Counted from the first letter of the stretch, positions 15,026 to 27,423 are shown. The stretch is DNA of 64,000 nucleotides from Brevibacillus agri (GCF_004117055.1 NZ_CP026363.1:3650001-3714000); one strand, 5' to 3'. Made by a program: numbers and translations. Notes: generated by a model from the letters alone, not told the origin.

Positions 15026-16624
15026 TTATGACTGCGTCGCTTTCAATCCGAGCGAGCTTTCGTGGAACTTGATCGACGAATACTTTTCCATGGCGACCCG
15101 CAGTTGATACTCGCTTTCAAACAGCATCACCGGGCGGCCATAGCGGTCGGTAACCGTTTTGTTTTTCACGGCGTCGAGCGCCGCCTTATCGCCTTCCAGC
15201 CAACGCGCGATCTGGTACGGCATTCTCGTCAGCATGATTTCGACACCGTACTCGGCCTTCAGGCGGTATTCCAGCACCTCGAACTGCAGGACGCCGACTA
15301 CACCCAAAATCAGCTCTTCCATCGGATAGGTGCGGAACAACTGCACCGTCCCTTCCTCTGTCAGTTGCATGATGCCTTTTTGGAACTGCTTGTGTTTCAT
15401 CGCGTCTTTCACCATCACCTTGGAGAAAAACTCCGGCGAGAAGTGCGGCATTTCCTCGTACTCAAACGATTGGCCGACACAGAGCGTATCGCCGATCTGG
15501 AAAATGCCCGGGTCGAACAAGCCGATGACGTCACCGGCGAACGACTCCTCGACGATTTCGCGATCTTGCGCCATGAACTGCACAGGCTGGGCCAGCTTGA
15601 TGTCTTTGCCGAGACGCACGTGCTTCACGGACATGCCCCGCTCGAACTTGCCGGAGCAAATGCGCAAAAAGGCGATACGGTCGCGGTGGGCAGGGTTCAT
15701 GTTGGCCTGGATTTTGAAAATGAAGCCGGAAAACGGATTCGTGTACGGATCGATCAGGCCGATATTGCTCTTTTTCGCAGAAGGCGCTGGCGCCATTTGC
15801 AGGAAGTTGTCCAGGAAGGTCTGCACGCCGAAGTTGTTGATCGCACTGCCGAAAAATACAGGCGTGAGCTGTCCTTGGGCGATCAGCTCGGGATCAAATT
15901 CGTCCCCGGCGACATCGAGCAGGGAGATTTCGTCCTGCAACTGCTGCCACAGCTCCTGACCGACGCGCTCGCCGATCATCGGGTCCTCTGCGCCCTTGAC
16001 CGGGAAAAACGAAATTTCCTCGTGCTGCGAGTTGTTCTGGTACAGCTCGACGCGGGATTTCATCCGGTCGTAGACGCCGCTGAAGTAGCTGCCCATGCCG
16101 ATCGGCCAGTTCATCGGGTACGAGCGGATGCCCAGCACGCGCTCGATTTCTTCCAGCAGTTCAAACGGGTCCTTCCCGTGGCGGTCGAGCTTGTTGACGA
16201 ACGTAAAAATCGGGATGCCCCGCATCCGACAGACTTTGAACAGCTTGATCGTCTGCGCCTCCACCCCTTTGGCCACGTCGATAATCATGACAGCGGCATC
16301 GGCGGCGGTCAGGGTGCGGTATGTGTCTTCGCTGAAGTCCTGGTGACCAGGAGTGTCCAAAATATTGATATGGTGCCCTTTGTATTCAAAGTCCATCGCA
16401 CTGGACGTCACGGAGATTCCGCGCTTTTTCTCGATCTCCATCCAGTCGGATGTGGCGTGCTTGGCGTTTTTCCGGCCTTTGACCACCCCTGCCTCACGAA
16501 TGGCTCCACCGTAGTAGAGCAGCTTTTCCGTCATCGTTGTTTTACCCGCATCCGGGTGGGAGATGATGGCAAAGGTGCGGCGTTTTGCTATCTCATTTTC
16601 CCATTGGGGATTGGTTTGACTCAT
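15026..16624 (-). CDS. prfC: Peptide chain release factor 3
   Basis: The 532-residue translational GTPase removes RF1/RF2 from the ribosome after peptide release. The GTP-binding motifs are clear: SHPDAGKTTMTEK (G1), KKRGISVTSSAM (G2), DTPGHQDF (G3) and FVNKLDR (G4). The rest follows the RF3 layout with MNWPIGMG and the C-terminal ARWLEGD region. ATG 16624 is chosen because GGAG lies 7 bases upstream; an ATG two codons earlier is too close to that site. The gene stands alone, with its own terminator. Confidence 0.95.
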   Translation of the reverse strand: MSQTNPQWENEIAKRRTFAIISHPDAGKTTMTEKLLYYGGAIREAGVVKGRKNAKHATSDWMEIEKKRGISVTSSAMDFEYKGHHINILDTPGHQDFSEDTYRTLTAADAAVMIIDVAKGVEAQTIKLFKVCRMRGIPIFTFVNKLDRHGKDPFELLEEIERVLGIRSYPMNWPIGMGSYFSGVYDRMKSRVELYQNNSQHEEISFFPVKGAEDPMIGERVGQELWQQLQDEISLLDVAGDEFDPELIAQGQLTPVFFGSAINNFGVQTFLDNFLQMAPAPSAKKSNIGLIDPYTNPFSGFIFKIQANMNPAHRDRIAFLRICSGKFERGMSVKHVRLGKDIKLAQPVQFMAQDREIVEESFAGDVIGLFDPGIFQIGDTLCVGQSFEYEEMPHFSPEFFSKVMVKDAMKHKQFQKGIMQLTEEGTVQLFRTYPMEELILGVVGVLQFEVLEYRLKAEYGVEIMLTRMPYQIARWLEGDKAALDAVKNKTVTDRYGRPVMLFESEYQLRVAMEKYSSIKFHESSLGLKATQS

Positions 16625-16812
16625 CTTCATTCTCCTGTCGTCGCGAATAAGGTGCCAGATTGTTTTCCTATACGATTATACCGACAAATGCGCCCTGCAT
16701 CCACCTAGTAATTTTTCTCCAAATCGTTATAATATTTAGTAGTAAAAATTTTTTGACTGCATGATGTACATATTGATAACATGGCTATGCACAATTACAC
16801 AGGAGGGACTTC

Positions 16813-18333
16813 ATGACGACGAATCTCGAAACACGCGCGGCCGATTTTCGGGCCTATGTGAAAAAAATGACCAGCTACAACCAGGCACTCGCCGTCCTGC
16901 ATTGGGACAAAGCTACACAAGCTCCGCGCAAAGGGATGGATGCCCGCTCCGAGATCATCGGCGTGCTGGCTGGCGAACAGTTCAAGCTGGCGACGTCCAA
17001 GGAAATGGAAGCGTTTCTCGCCGAGCTCGGTGAACCGTCCGCCCTGGAAGCACTCGACGAAATCACCCGCCACAGCGTCCTCGAATGCAAAAAAGAGTTC
17101 GACCGCAACAAGCAAATTCCGGCTGCCAAGTATCAGGAGTTTGTCGTGCTGACCTCCCAGGCGGAAACCGTATGGGAAGAAGCCCGGGCGAACAACGACT
17201 TTTCCATGTTCCAGCCGTACCTGGAGAAAATCGTCAACTTCCAGCTTGAGTTTATTGAATATTGGGGACACGACGGCAAGAACAAGTACAACACCTTGCT
17301 CGACCTGTACGAGCCGGGCATGACGGTCGATCAGCTCGATCCGATCTTCGCCACCTTGCGCGAAAAAACCGTCAAGCTGGTCAAAGCGATCGCCGACTCC
17401 CCGAACAAGCCGGACACGTCGTTTTTGCACAAAAACTTCCCCATTGCCGAGCAGGAAGCGTTCAGCCGCTATATCCTGGAGAAAATCGGCTACGACTTCA
17501 AGGCAGGCCGGATGGACAGAAGCGCGCATCCGTTCTGCACGACCTTCAATCCGGGAGATGTCCGCATCACGACGCGCTACGCCGAAAATGATTTCAACTC
17601 CGCCTTGTTCAGTTGCATTCATGAAGCGGGCCACGCGATGTACGAGCAAAACATCAATCCGGAGCTGCTGTTTACCCCGCTGTGCGACGGCACCTCGATG
17701 GGCATTCACGAGTCGCAGTCCCGCTTCTGGGAAAACATGATCGGGCGCAGCCTGCCGTTCTGGAACCACTTTTTCGCGGATTTGCAAAAAGCGTTCCCGG
17801 CGCAGTTCGCAGGCGTGACGGCCGAAGACCTGTACCGCGCTATCAACTCCGTGACCCCGTCGTTCATCCGCACCGAAGCAGACGAGCTGACGTACAACCT
17901 GCACGTCATGATTCGCTACGAGATCGAAAAAGGGCTCATCAACCAGACGATCCAGGTTGCCGATCTGCCGCAAATCTGGAACGAAAAGATGAAGGAATAC
18001 TTGGGCATCGAACCGCCAACCGACACGCTGGGCGTCCTCCAGGATGTGCACTGGTCCGGCGGCAGCTTTGGCTACTTCCCAACCTACTCGCTCGGAAACG
18101 TGTACGCCGCCGAGTTCGCCCATGTGATGAAAAGCGAGCTTAGCGGCTTCGAAGACCTCGTGGCGAACGGCGACTTCGCTCCGATTCGCGCCTGGCTCAA
18201 AGAAAACATTCATCAGTACGGCAAAATGAAAAGCCCGCGCGAACTCGTGCAAGCGATTACCGGGGAAGGCACAAACGCCACTTACCTGATGGATTACCTG
18301 GAGAAAAAATATACCGACATCTACAAACTGTAA
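16813..18333 (+). CDS. M32-family metallocarboxypeptidase (thermostable carboxypeptidase 1 type)
   Basis: The 506-residue enzyme matches family M32. The zinc site HEAGH is at residues 270-274, followed by the M32 hallmark HESQSRFWEN about 25 residues on and by IRTEADELTYNLHVMIRYEIEK further down. Related enzymes (Taq carboxypeptidase, B. subtilis YpwA) trim C-terminal residues from peptides in the cytoplasm. No signal peptide is present. The start ATG 16813 follows ACAGGAGGG at ideal spacing. A strong terminator is found 15 bases after the stop, so it is a single-gene unit. Confidence 0.93.
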   Translation: MTTNLETRAADFRAYVKKMTSYNQALAVLHWDKATQAPRKGMDARSEIIGVLAGEQFKLATSKEMEAFLAELGEPSALEALDEITRHSVLECKKEFDRNKQIPAAKYQEFVVLTSQAETVWEEARANNDFSMFQPYLEKIVNFQLEFIEYWGHDGKNKYNTLLDLYEPGMTVDQLDPIFATLREKTVKLVKAIADSPNKPDTSFLHKNFPIAEQEAFSRYILEKIGYDFKAGRMDRSAHPFCTTFNPGDVRITTRYAENDFNSALFSCIHEAGHAMYEQNINPELLFTPLCDGTSMGIHESQSRFWENMIGRSLPFWNHFFADLQKAFPAQFAGVTAEDLYRAINSVTPSFIRTEADELTYNLHVMIRYEIEKGLINQTIQVADLPQIWNEKMKEYLGIEPPTDTLGVLQDVHWSGGSFGYFPTYSLGNVYAAEFAHVMKSELSGFEDLVANGDFAPIRAWLKENIHQYGKMKSPRELVQAITGEGTNATYLMDYLEKKYTDIYKL

Positions 18334-18346
18334 CAGGTTGTACCCT

Positions 18347-18377
18347 CAGCGTTCCCGATCCGGGAGCGCTTTTTTCA
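18347..18377 (+). terminator. Terminator of the M32 carboxypeptidase gene
   Basis: AGCGTTCCCG pairs with CGGGAGCGCT (one G-T pair) across a three-base loop, followed by TTTTTT. Confidence 0.85.
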
Positions 18378-18519
18378 TCTGTGGCTGTAATCGCTTCCTT
18401 TTTGTTCACGTTCTATCCACCATTTCTTCACGCCTTATTCACAGATCCCCAACCACAAACCAACAAAACAGGAGTATGATGAGCATGTAAAACATTACCA
18501 CCAAGTGAGGAGAATCCTT

Positions 18520-18663
18520 ATGATTCAATCGTTGTCGCGCTGGTTGTGGGGCAAAGAAGAACACGAAGCCGTTCCATTCGAGACAAAAAAATACGTCCGC
18601 AATGAAATGGAACAATTCATCATGAACGAGCCGGAGCACATGCTGCCGTACGCTCAACTGTAA
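18520..18663 (+). CDS. Small protein of unknown function, 47 aa
   Basis: The ATG at 18520 has a strong GAGGAG site 7 bases upstream and a good terminator 35 bases after the stop, the marks of a real single-gene unit. The product begins MIQSLSRWLWGKEEHEAVPF and continues as a charged helix (RNEMEQFIMNEPEHMLPY). The N-terminal SLSRWLWG part is amphipathic and could touch the membrane. I do not recognise it. Confidence 0.65.
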   Translation: MIQSLSRWLWGKEEHEAVPFETKKYVRNEMEQFIMNEPEHMLPYAQL

Positions 18664-18696
18664 TTTCACTACCGAACCGATCGACCTTTTACCGAT

Positions 18697-18726
18697 AAGC
18701 TGCCAGCCGTCTGGCGGCTTTTTTTG
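18697..18726 (+). terminator. Terminator of the 47-aa protein gene
   Basis: GCTGCCAG pairs with CTGGCGGC (one G-T pair) across CCGT, followed by TTTTTTT. Confidence 0.8.
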
Positions 18727-18785
18727 CTTGTTGCTGTAAGCGCTCTCGGATGTGCTACAATGTGAAAAAAACGGAGGGAATCGCA

Positions 18786-19364
18786 TTGGTCGACTTTACG
18801 GAAAAATGGCTGCCGACTTACATCCGCCGCGATCTGGCGGTTTTGTTTTGCGGCATCAATCCCGGGCGCGTCTCGGCGTCGGCAGGCTTCCACTACGCGA
18901 ACCCGGCGAATTTGTTTTGGCGCGGCCTGTTCGAAGGCGGGCTTACCCCCCGGCAACTGCGCCCGGAAGAAACCGCCCTGCTGCTTGAATACGATTACGG
19001 CATTACCGATCTCGTCTCGCGCCCTACCCGCTCGTCGCAGGACCTCACCCGCGACGACTTCGCGACAGGGGCCGAGCAGTTCGTCCAGATGATCCAGACC
19101 TATCGCCCGCGCGTCATCTGCTTTAACGGGATTACCGCCTTTCGCCATGCCACGGGCCGGAAGAAGGCGGCTGTCGCTCTCGGCTTGCAGCCGGAAAAAG
19201 CATTTGCCACAGATGACTGGGCTGGCAGCTATCTGTTTGTGATCCCGTCCACGAGCGGAGCCAACGCTTCCTTCACGCGCGCGGAGAGAATCGCCAAATT
19301 CGCCGAGCTCAGCGCCTTTTTGCGGGAAAAGAACTGGCATCCGCTGCCCTTGCCGCCCGGCTGA
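18786..19364 (+). CDS. mug: G/U mismatch-specific uracil-DNA glycosylase
   Basis: The 192-residue protein is of the Mug/TDG family. The first active-site motif is FCGINPGRVSA (about residues 24-34) with the catalytic Asn, and the second is VIPSTSGANASF (about 157-168), the substrate-intercalating loop. The AGFHYANPANLFWRGL segment is also family-typical. The enzyme removes uracil or ethenocytosine opposite guanine. TTG 18786 (MVDFTEKW) is taken as start because GGAGGG lies 8 bases before it; there is no good site for other starts. It probably works in base-excision repair, along with the endonuclease IV gene at 38.5-39.3 kb. Confidence 0.88.
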   Translation: MVDFTEKWLPTYIRRDLAVLFCGINPGRVSASAGFHYANPANLFWRGLFEGGLTPRQLRPEETALLLEYDYGITDLVSRPTRSSQDLTRDDFATGAEQFVQMIQTYRPRVICFNGITAFRHATGRKKAAVALGLQPEKAFATDDWAGSYLFVIPSTSGANASFTRAERIAKFAELSAFLREKNWHPLPLPPG

Positions 19365-19441
19365 GCATTTTTGTGTCAACCGCTGTCTCTCTTGGCGTAC
19401 TATAATCGTACGATCTTATACGCAAGGGAGGCGCAAACCGG

Positions 19442-20427
19442 ATGGACGACCTCATCCCAAGATCGAGCAAAAATACGCCCTGACTGTCATCCAGCACGAA
19501 AAGCTTAGGGAAACGCCCAAGTCGCTCGTCGTTTTTTTCGATACTTCCATCGGCAAGTTCATCGGCAAAGTATCGTATTTGCCCAAAGAGCGCCAGCATT
19601 TTATCCTGAACGCCGAAGCGCACCTGCGCAAACAAGGAATCCTCATCCCCGGTATTCAGCGGACGAAAAACAGCAAACGCTATATTATTTGGAAAGACAA
19701 CCTGTTCGTCCTCCATCAGTGGCTGTCCTGGCCGAAGCTCGCCTACAACTCGCCGGGCAAGCTGGAGCAGGTCGGCGCTTTGCTCGGGCAGTTTCACAAA
19801 AGCTCGCTCGGCTTTACCTCCAAGCACGGCGAACTTTACAACGGCGCCAAAAAATGGTCGGAAGAATACAAAACGGACCTGGCCGCGCTGGAAAAATGGG
19901 AGCAACGGCACGCAGACAAGCAGAAGCCGCATTTCTCCACCATCGTCGAGTACCTCCCGTATTTTCGCCAGGCTGGACAGACGGCGCGCAAGCAACTGAA
20001 TACGTCCGCCTATTTTGCCAAGTGGAAAAAAGCGCCGCTCAGCAAGCACTTCCTCTGCCACGGCGACTTCAACAACGGCAATTTGCTTGTGCGCAACAAA
20101 CGAATCGCGATCATCGACTGGGAAGATGTCCGCTACGACTTTCCTTCCAAAGACATCAGCCGTGTGCTGTCGCTTGCCATGCGCAAGGAAGGGGCATGGA
20201 ACAAGCAACTGTTTGCCTACCTGTTGCGCGGCTATTTGCGGGAAAACCCGCTGTCGGCCGAACAGCTTCACCTGCTGTTTGTCGACCTCGCCTTTCCGCA
20301 TATAATGGAACGCTTTTTGCGCATGAAGCAGTACGAGCAAATGGATGCGGCGCACATCCAGCAATTTTGCACACGCGAATCCTTAAAGACTGCGTACATG
20401 CTGGACGAACTAAAAGCCCTCGCGTAA
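19442..20427 (+). pseudogene. CotS-like spore coat/phosphotransferase-fold protein, frameshifted near its start
   Basis: ATG 19442 with AAGGGAGG upstream opens MDDLIPRSS and stops after 13 codons. The next frame, read from about 19451, continues HPKIEQKYALTVIQHEKLRE and then without interruption to 20427, but has no start codon of its own upstream. One base is therefore missing around 19452; restoring it would give about 328 residues. The body has the kinase-like motifs FLCHGDFNNGNLLV and IAIIDWEDVRYDFPSKDISRVL, with catalytic-loop Asp/Asn and metal-binding Asp, as in the CotS/YtaA/YutH spore coat group. It may be a real inactivation or a sequencing error. Translation from a downstream TTG at 19579 would lose about 45 residues and lacks a ribosome site. 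Confidence 0.75.
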
Positions 20428-20463
20428 ACGACAAAGGCTGTAGCCTGTCTTTTACGCGAGGGC
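20416..20463. repeat. Very stable hairpin spanning the CotS-like stop codon
   Basis: GCCCTCGCGTAAA (20416-20428) pairs perfectly with TTTACGCGAGGGC (20451-20463). Inside, GACA pairs with TGTC and GGCT with AGCC. It overlaps the stop codon and sits between convergent genes. No T run follows, so it may block read-through or stabilise mRNA rather than be a standard terminator. Confidence 0.7.
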
Positions 20464-20507
20464 CTGTTGGCATGTCGACAGAGAGTGGGCTTGGCGAGCG
20501 AAAGCCG

Positions 20508-22373
20508 TTACGGCTGCGCCGTTTTGACCAGCGCGCTCTGCTGGCGCACGTAGGCGATCAGCTCCGCTGCCATCTCGTAGTAGTTGAAGGGCGTAATCAG
20601 GTAAATGCCGTTGAAATAGCGGACAGCCGTATCGAGCAGCTCTTTCGCAATGGCGATCCCTTCCTGTCTGGCGGCCGGACCCTGCACCTTTTTCATTCGC
20701 TCCAGCGCTTCCGCCGAAAGCTTGATGCCCGGCACCTCGTTGTGCAAAAACTCGGCGTTGCGCGAGCTGGTCAACGGCATGATTCCGATAAAGACGGGAA
20801 TCCCGATGTGCTTGGTCGCCTCGTGCACCTGCCGGATCGATTCGACGTCGTACACCGGCTGAGTCATGATGTAATCGGCCCCGGCCTCGACTTTCTTTTC
20901 CAGTCGGGCGACGGCTGCCGCCATGTTGCGGACGTTCGGGTTGAAGGCCGCGCCGACGATAAACTGGGCTTTTTGCTTCAGCGGACGTCCCGAGAACGAG
21001 ACGCCTTCGTTCAGTTGCTTCACCATGCGGATCAGATCGAAGGAAGTAACGTCAAACACCGAGCTGGCCCCCGGCAAATCGCCGAAGCGCGACGGGTCGC
21101 CCGTGATGACGAGAATTTGGTCGATGCCGAGCGCGTGCAGCCCCATGAGGTGGGATTGCTGGCCGATCAGATTGCGGTCGCGGCAGGCGATGTGCAGCAG
21201 CGGGTCGATCCCGTGCCTGTTTTTCATCAGCGCGCCGAGCGCCATGTTGCTCATCCGCACAGTGGCGAGCGAATTGTCCGCCAGGGTGATCGCATCCGCC
21301 CCGGCCTTGTGCAGTTCGCAGCAACCGTCCAAAAACTGCTCGGCGTCGAGATCGCGCGGCGGATCAAATTCGACGATGATCGTCGTGCCTGTTTTGACCC
21401 GCTCGACAATGCTCGGCTTTTCCCGCTCGTGGGTGCTTTGCACGGAAATGTGCGGGCGCTCGACCAGGGCAACGGGCGGATTGACGCGGGCTTTCGGCTG
21501 TTGCGAAGCGAGCGCGTCTGCCATCGCCTTCACGTGCGCAGGAGTCGTTCCGCAGCAGCCGCCGATCAGGCGAACTCCCTGGTCCCTCAGGCGCAAGGCG
21601 CTTTCAGCAAAGTATTCGGGAGACGACTTGAAGGCGTACTCCCCGTCCGTCATGCCCAGCCTTCCTGCGTTTGGAAACGCCGACAGCAGCGAATCGTCCG
21701 GGAAGATCGTCCCTTCAAAAGAGCGCAAAATTTCAGCCGGACCCAAACGGCAGTTCAGGCCGATGATGTCAGCTCCTGCCTTTTTCAACTGCGGAAAAGC
21801 GTCTGTCAACGAGTAGCCGTCGCGCGTCCGCCCGACTTCGAGCGTCGCAAGCTGGGCGATGACCGGCACATCTGTCAACGGACGGATGACCTCAATCGCC
21901 AGCAATAGCTCCTCCAGATCGAGAAACGTCTCCAAAATCAGCGCGTCTGCGCCTGCGTGCAACAGGGCGATTGCCTGTTCCTCGTACTGGTCGCGATATT
22001 CATCCAGTACCTTTTTCTTGACCCGTCCGGCCAAAATCGAGCCGATGCTGCCCGCTACATACGCATCATCCTGTGCCGCCTCGCGGGCGATCGCCACAGC
22101 GAGACGGTTGATCCGCGCTACCTTGTGCTCCAGGCCGTAGCGGCTGAGCGCGTCGCGGTTCGCCGAAAACGTATTCGTCTCCAAAAGGCGCGCCCCCGCC
22201 TGATAGTACGAGGCATGAACCTCATGCACCACGCGCGGATTGGATAAACACAATTCTTCAAAGCTGACGCCAACCGGGGCACCCAGCGCATGTAGCTGGG
22301 TCGCCATGGCTCCGTCTCCGACCAGCAGGTGATCTTGCAAATAGTCCCGTAAGTCTTTCTTGCTCGTCGTCAA
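20508..22373 (-). CDS. yitJ: Bifunctional homocysteine S-methyltransferase / 5,10-methylenetetrahydrofolate reductase
   Basis: The 621-residue fusion begins with a homocysteine methyltransferase domain (residues 1-290: LLVGDGAMATQL, LLETNTFSANRDAL and zinc-binding [11 protein letters not shown]). It ends with a methylenetetrahydrofolate reductase TIM barrel (about 320-610: VEFDPPRD, ITGDPSRFG, GADYIMTQPVYD, FIGIMPL). The reductase makes 5-methyl-THF. The N-terminal domain could use a methyl donor such as S-methylmethionine, or couple to MetH. The gene lies 33 bases after metH on the same strand and is therefore probably co-transcribed from the SAM-riboswitch promoter. It matches the YitJ architecture of Bacilli. 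Confidence 0.95.
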   Translation of the reverse strand: MTTSKKDLRDYLQDHLLVGDGAMATQLHALGAPVGVSFEELCLSNPRVVHEVHASYYQAGARLLETNTFSANRDALSRYGLEHKVARINRLAVAIAREAAQDDAYVAGSIGSILAGRVKKKVLDEYRDQYEEQAIALLHAGADALILETFLDLEELLLAIEVIRPLTDVPVIAQLATLEVGRTRDGYSLTDAFPQLKKAGADIIGLNCRLGPAEILRSFEGTIFPDDSLLSAFPNAGRLGMTDGEYAFKSSPEYFAESALRLRDQGVRLIGGCCGTTPAHVKAMADALASQQPKARVNPPVALVERPHISVQSTHEREKPSIVERVKTGTTIIVEFDPPRDLDAEQFLDGCCELHKAGADAITLADNSLATVRMSNMALGALMKNRHGIDPLLHIACRDRNLIGQQSHLMGLHALGIDQILVITGDPSRFGDLPGASSVFDVTSFDLIRMVKQLNEGVSFSGRPLKQKAQFIVGAAFNPNVRNMAAAVARLEKKVEAGADYIMTQPVYDVESIRQVHEATKHIGIPVFIGIMPLTSSRNAEFLHNEVPGIKLSAEALERMKKVQGPAARQEGIAIAKELLDTAVRYFNGIYLITPFNYYEMAAELIAYVRQQSALVKTAQP

Positions 22374-22406
22374 CTCAATCCCTTCTCTCCCATTTCATTA
22401 GACGAT

Positions 22407-25859
<3,453 letters not shown>

Positions 25860-25913
25860 TGACGTGCTCCTTTTCTCCCTTGCGTCGGTTTATTCTCAGC
25901 CGTTTTTTGCATC

Positions 25914-25946
25914 AAAAAATCCTCTTCTTTGAAAGAAGAGGATTTG
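25914..25946 (-). terminator. metH: Terminator stem of the SAM riboswitch
   Basis: On the minus strand AAATCCTCTTCTTT pairs with AAAGAAGAGGATTT, followed by a T run. It lies between the aptamer and metH and would form when SAM is bound. Confidence 0.85.
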
Positions 25947-25975
25947 TCCGCGGATACACTTGCGCCTGAACCATC

Positions 25976-26077
25976 CTCTCATCTTTCAAAGCACGTAGCT
26001 TTGCTGGAATTGGCACCGGATTTTAACCGGTTGCCGAGGCTTCATCAGGCCAGTCCCTCTGCCTCTCTTGATAAGAG
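25976..26077 (-). ncRNA. SAM-I (S-box) riboswitch aptamer upstream of metH-yitJ
   Basis: Read on the minus strand, the element begins CTCTTATCAAGAG and contains the S-box core AGAGGGACTGGCC, TGAAGCCTCGGCAACC and GGTGCCAATTCC, then closes with AAAGATGAGAG. CTCTTATC pairs with GATGAGAG as stem P1. The order and the conserved bases agree with the SAM-I class. High SAM should favour the terminator at 25914-25946 and shut off metH-yitJ. Confidence 0.93.
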
Positions 26078-26287
26078 TTGTTACTATGCTATTCATTTTT
26101 TGCTTTCAGGTTTGATGTTTGAAAGTATCTTAACACCGCGAAAAGTCTTCGTCAATTGAGAATTTGTCTATTCTTTACACTCTTCCCGCTCTTCTGCGCC
26201 CATTTTTGCGCATACCGGGCATTCGCCCACGCCAATCTGTGCGTTCGTGTATAGACTGTAGCATAACGGAAAGGAGGGGGAACAAAC

Positions 26288-26395
26288 GTGAGTACATCTT
26301 ACTGCGGACACGGCATCTTTGGAGACAGCTTCGCATTGGTGCTCGTACTGTTTATCCTGCTGGTCATTGTCGGGTGTTCGAACGACGACTGCTAA
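26288..26395 (+). CDS. YjcZ-family small sporulation peptide, 35 aa
   Basis: GTG 26288 follows GGAGGGGG at good spacing. The product is MSTSYCGHGIFGDSFALVLV then LFILLVIVGCSNDDC, a short Gly/Cys-containing head followed by one hydrophobic segment. The FALxxVLFILLxIVG pattern is the signature of YjcZ-type Bacillales peptides found in spores or the forespore membrane. The cysteines in the tail are a variation. A near-perfect terminator follows 13 bases after the stop. Confidence 0.8.
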   Translation: MSTSYCGHGIFGDSFALVLVLFILLVIVGCSNDDC

Positions 26396-26407
26396 GTAAA
26401 TGACAGG

Positions 26408-26455
26408 AAGAGGCTATCCCCCTTGCCTTGGCTTGAAGGGATAGCCTCTTTTTTC
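26408..26455 (+). terminator. Terminator after the YjcZ-like gene
   Basis: AGAGGCTATCCC pairs perfectly with GGGATAGCCTCT, followed by TTTTT. The opposite strand has no A-tract of note. Confidence 0.85.
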
Positions 26456-26464
26456 ATGTCATGG

Positions 26465-26760
26465 ACAGTGCGATCGCAGCCAGACCGCCTGCCGTAAAAG
26501 GCGACGCGCTCACGCTTGTCCACCTGGACGGTCAGGACGTCATACGGGACAGGCTTGCCGTTTTCCATCCGCTGGTCGCTGACGTTCATCCACGTTCTGT
26601 TGCGCCAATGCTCATCCGCATAAACCTCTGTCGCCTGGCGCTCGTAAACGTCGGCTTCTTCCCCCACCATCGTTTTCCAAAAGGCTTGCGCGACTTTTTC
26701 TGCTGCCGCAGGCGCGACCGTTGCCTTCTCGCCGCCATTGATCCAGCTACGGGCTTTTTG
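26465..26760 (-). pseudogene. Possible remnant of a minus-strand gene
   Basis: The minus strand reads about 98 codons with backbone-like codon use (GEKATVAPAAAEKVAQAFW, DEHWRNRTWMNVSDQRMENG, PVPYDVLTVQVDKRERVAFY). A TAA lies directly upstream of the open stretch, no start codon has a ribosome site, and the C-terminal end runs into the terminator of the YjcZ-like gene. This looks like the middle of a gene that has lost both ends. The family is not recognised, and chance open frame cannot be excluded. Confidence 0.3.
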
Positions 26761-26883
26761 TGAGAAGCATCGTTAGTTAACTTTTTTCAACAGGATGGCA
26801 CTTGACCGCTCTGCCTTCATTGTCAGAGCGAAACGCTTTTGCTATCATGAGGCTACCCAAACCGATGAAAGGAACGATCGACA

Positions 26884-27378
26884 ATGGACGCTCTGCTCGC
26901 GCGTGAAAAGGACGAATTTCTGTCCTGTATAGAAACGATAAAAGAACTGGAAAGCTCCGAATTTGAAAGCTACTCCATCGTAAAGCATACCGAAACAGGA
27001 GAACATTATTTGCGCTACTTTTTGTCCCATATCAACCTGTCGGAAGGGGGCCGCAGGGACAACTACGATCACTTCCTGCCGATTGACTCCGATGACGTCC
27101 TGGGACTGATGTTCGGCGAGCAGCCGTACCGCTTCCCGGAAAACTGGCGCTCCCCCTACCTGCGCAGCGGCAACGACAATCGGCTCATTCCGTTTGATCC
27201 ATCCGAGAACTACGATCTGGACGAGGAGGCGGCGGCCGAGCTGGCGATGGTGGAGCAACTGGAGCTTTACAAGCAGCAGTGGATGAACGCGGAAACTATG
27301 AGCGCGGAAGAAAAAGAAAAGCTGACGAAGCAATATTTCGCCGAGCTCGACAAGATTTTGAAAAAAGCCGAAGAGTAA
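26884..27378 (+). CDS. Hypothetical acidic protein, 164 aa
   Basis: The start is ATG 26884 with AAAGGA about 10 bases upstream. The product is soluble and acidic, with segments EHYLRYFLSHINLSEGGRRD, PIDSDDVLGLMFGEQPYRFP and a helical C-terminus AEEKEKLTKQYFAELDKILKK. I do not recognise the family. It is immediately upstream of the argS T-box leader, on the same strand but with its own start. No terminator is evident between them before the T-box terminator. Confidence 0.65.
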   Translation: MDALLAREKDEFLSCIETIKELESSEFESYSIVKHTETGEHYLRYFLSHINLSEGGRRDNYDHFLPIDSDDVLGLMFGEQPYRFPENWRSPYLRSGNDNRLIPFDPSENYDLDEEAAAELAMVEQLELYKQQWMNAETMSAEEKEKLTKQYFAELDKILKKAEE

Positions 27379-27423
27379 GTTGCATCCTGGCACCAAAAAC
27401 GGCTATAATGCTAGAGAAACAAG

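Noticed and set aside
15062-16708. Long open frame on the plus strand opposite prfC (548 codons)
   Set aside because: It mirrors the high-GC third positions of prfC. The translation is His/Arg/Gln-rich without a recognisable domain, and has no ribosome site.
18729-18745. Second cre-like sequence TGTAAGCGCTCTCG before the glycosylase gene
   Set aside because: Two mismatches in the core half, no metabolic reason for carbon control, and it lies at the edge of a terminator.
19689-21908. 739-codon plus-strand frame across the CotS-like gene and opposite yitJ
   Set aside because: Both underlying genes are clearly identified on their own frames. The long frame is a shadow with low-complexity Arg/His content.
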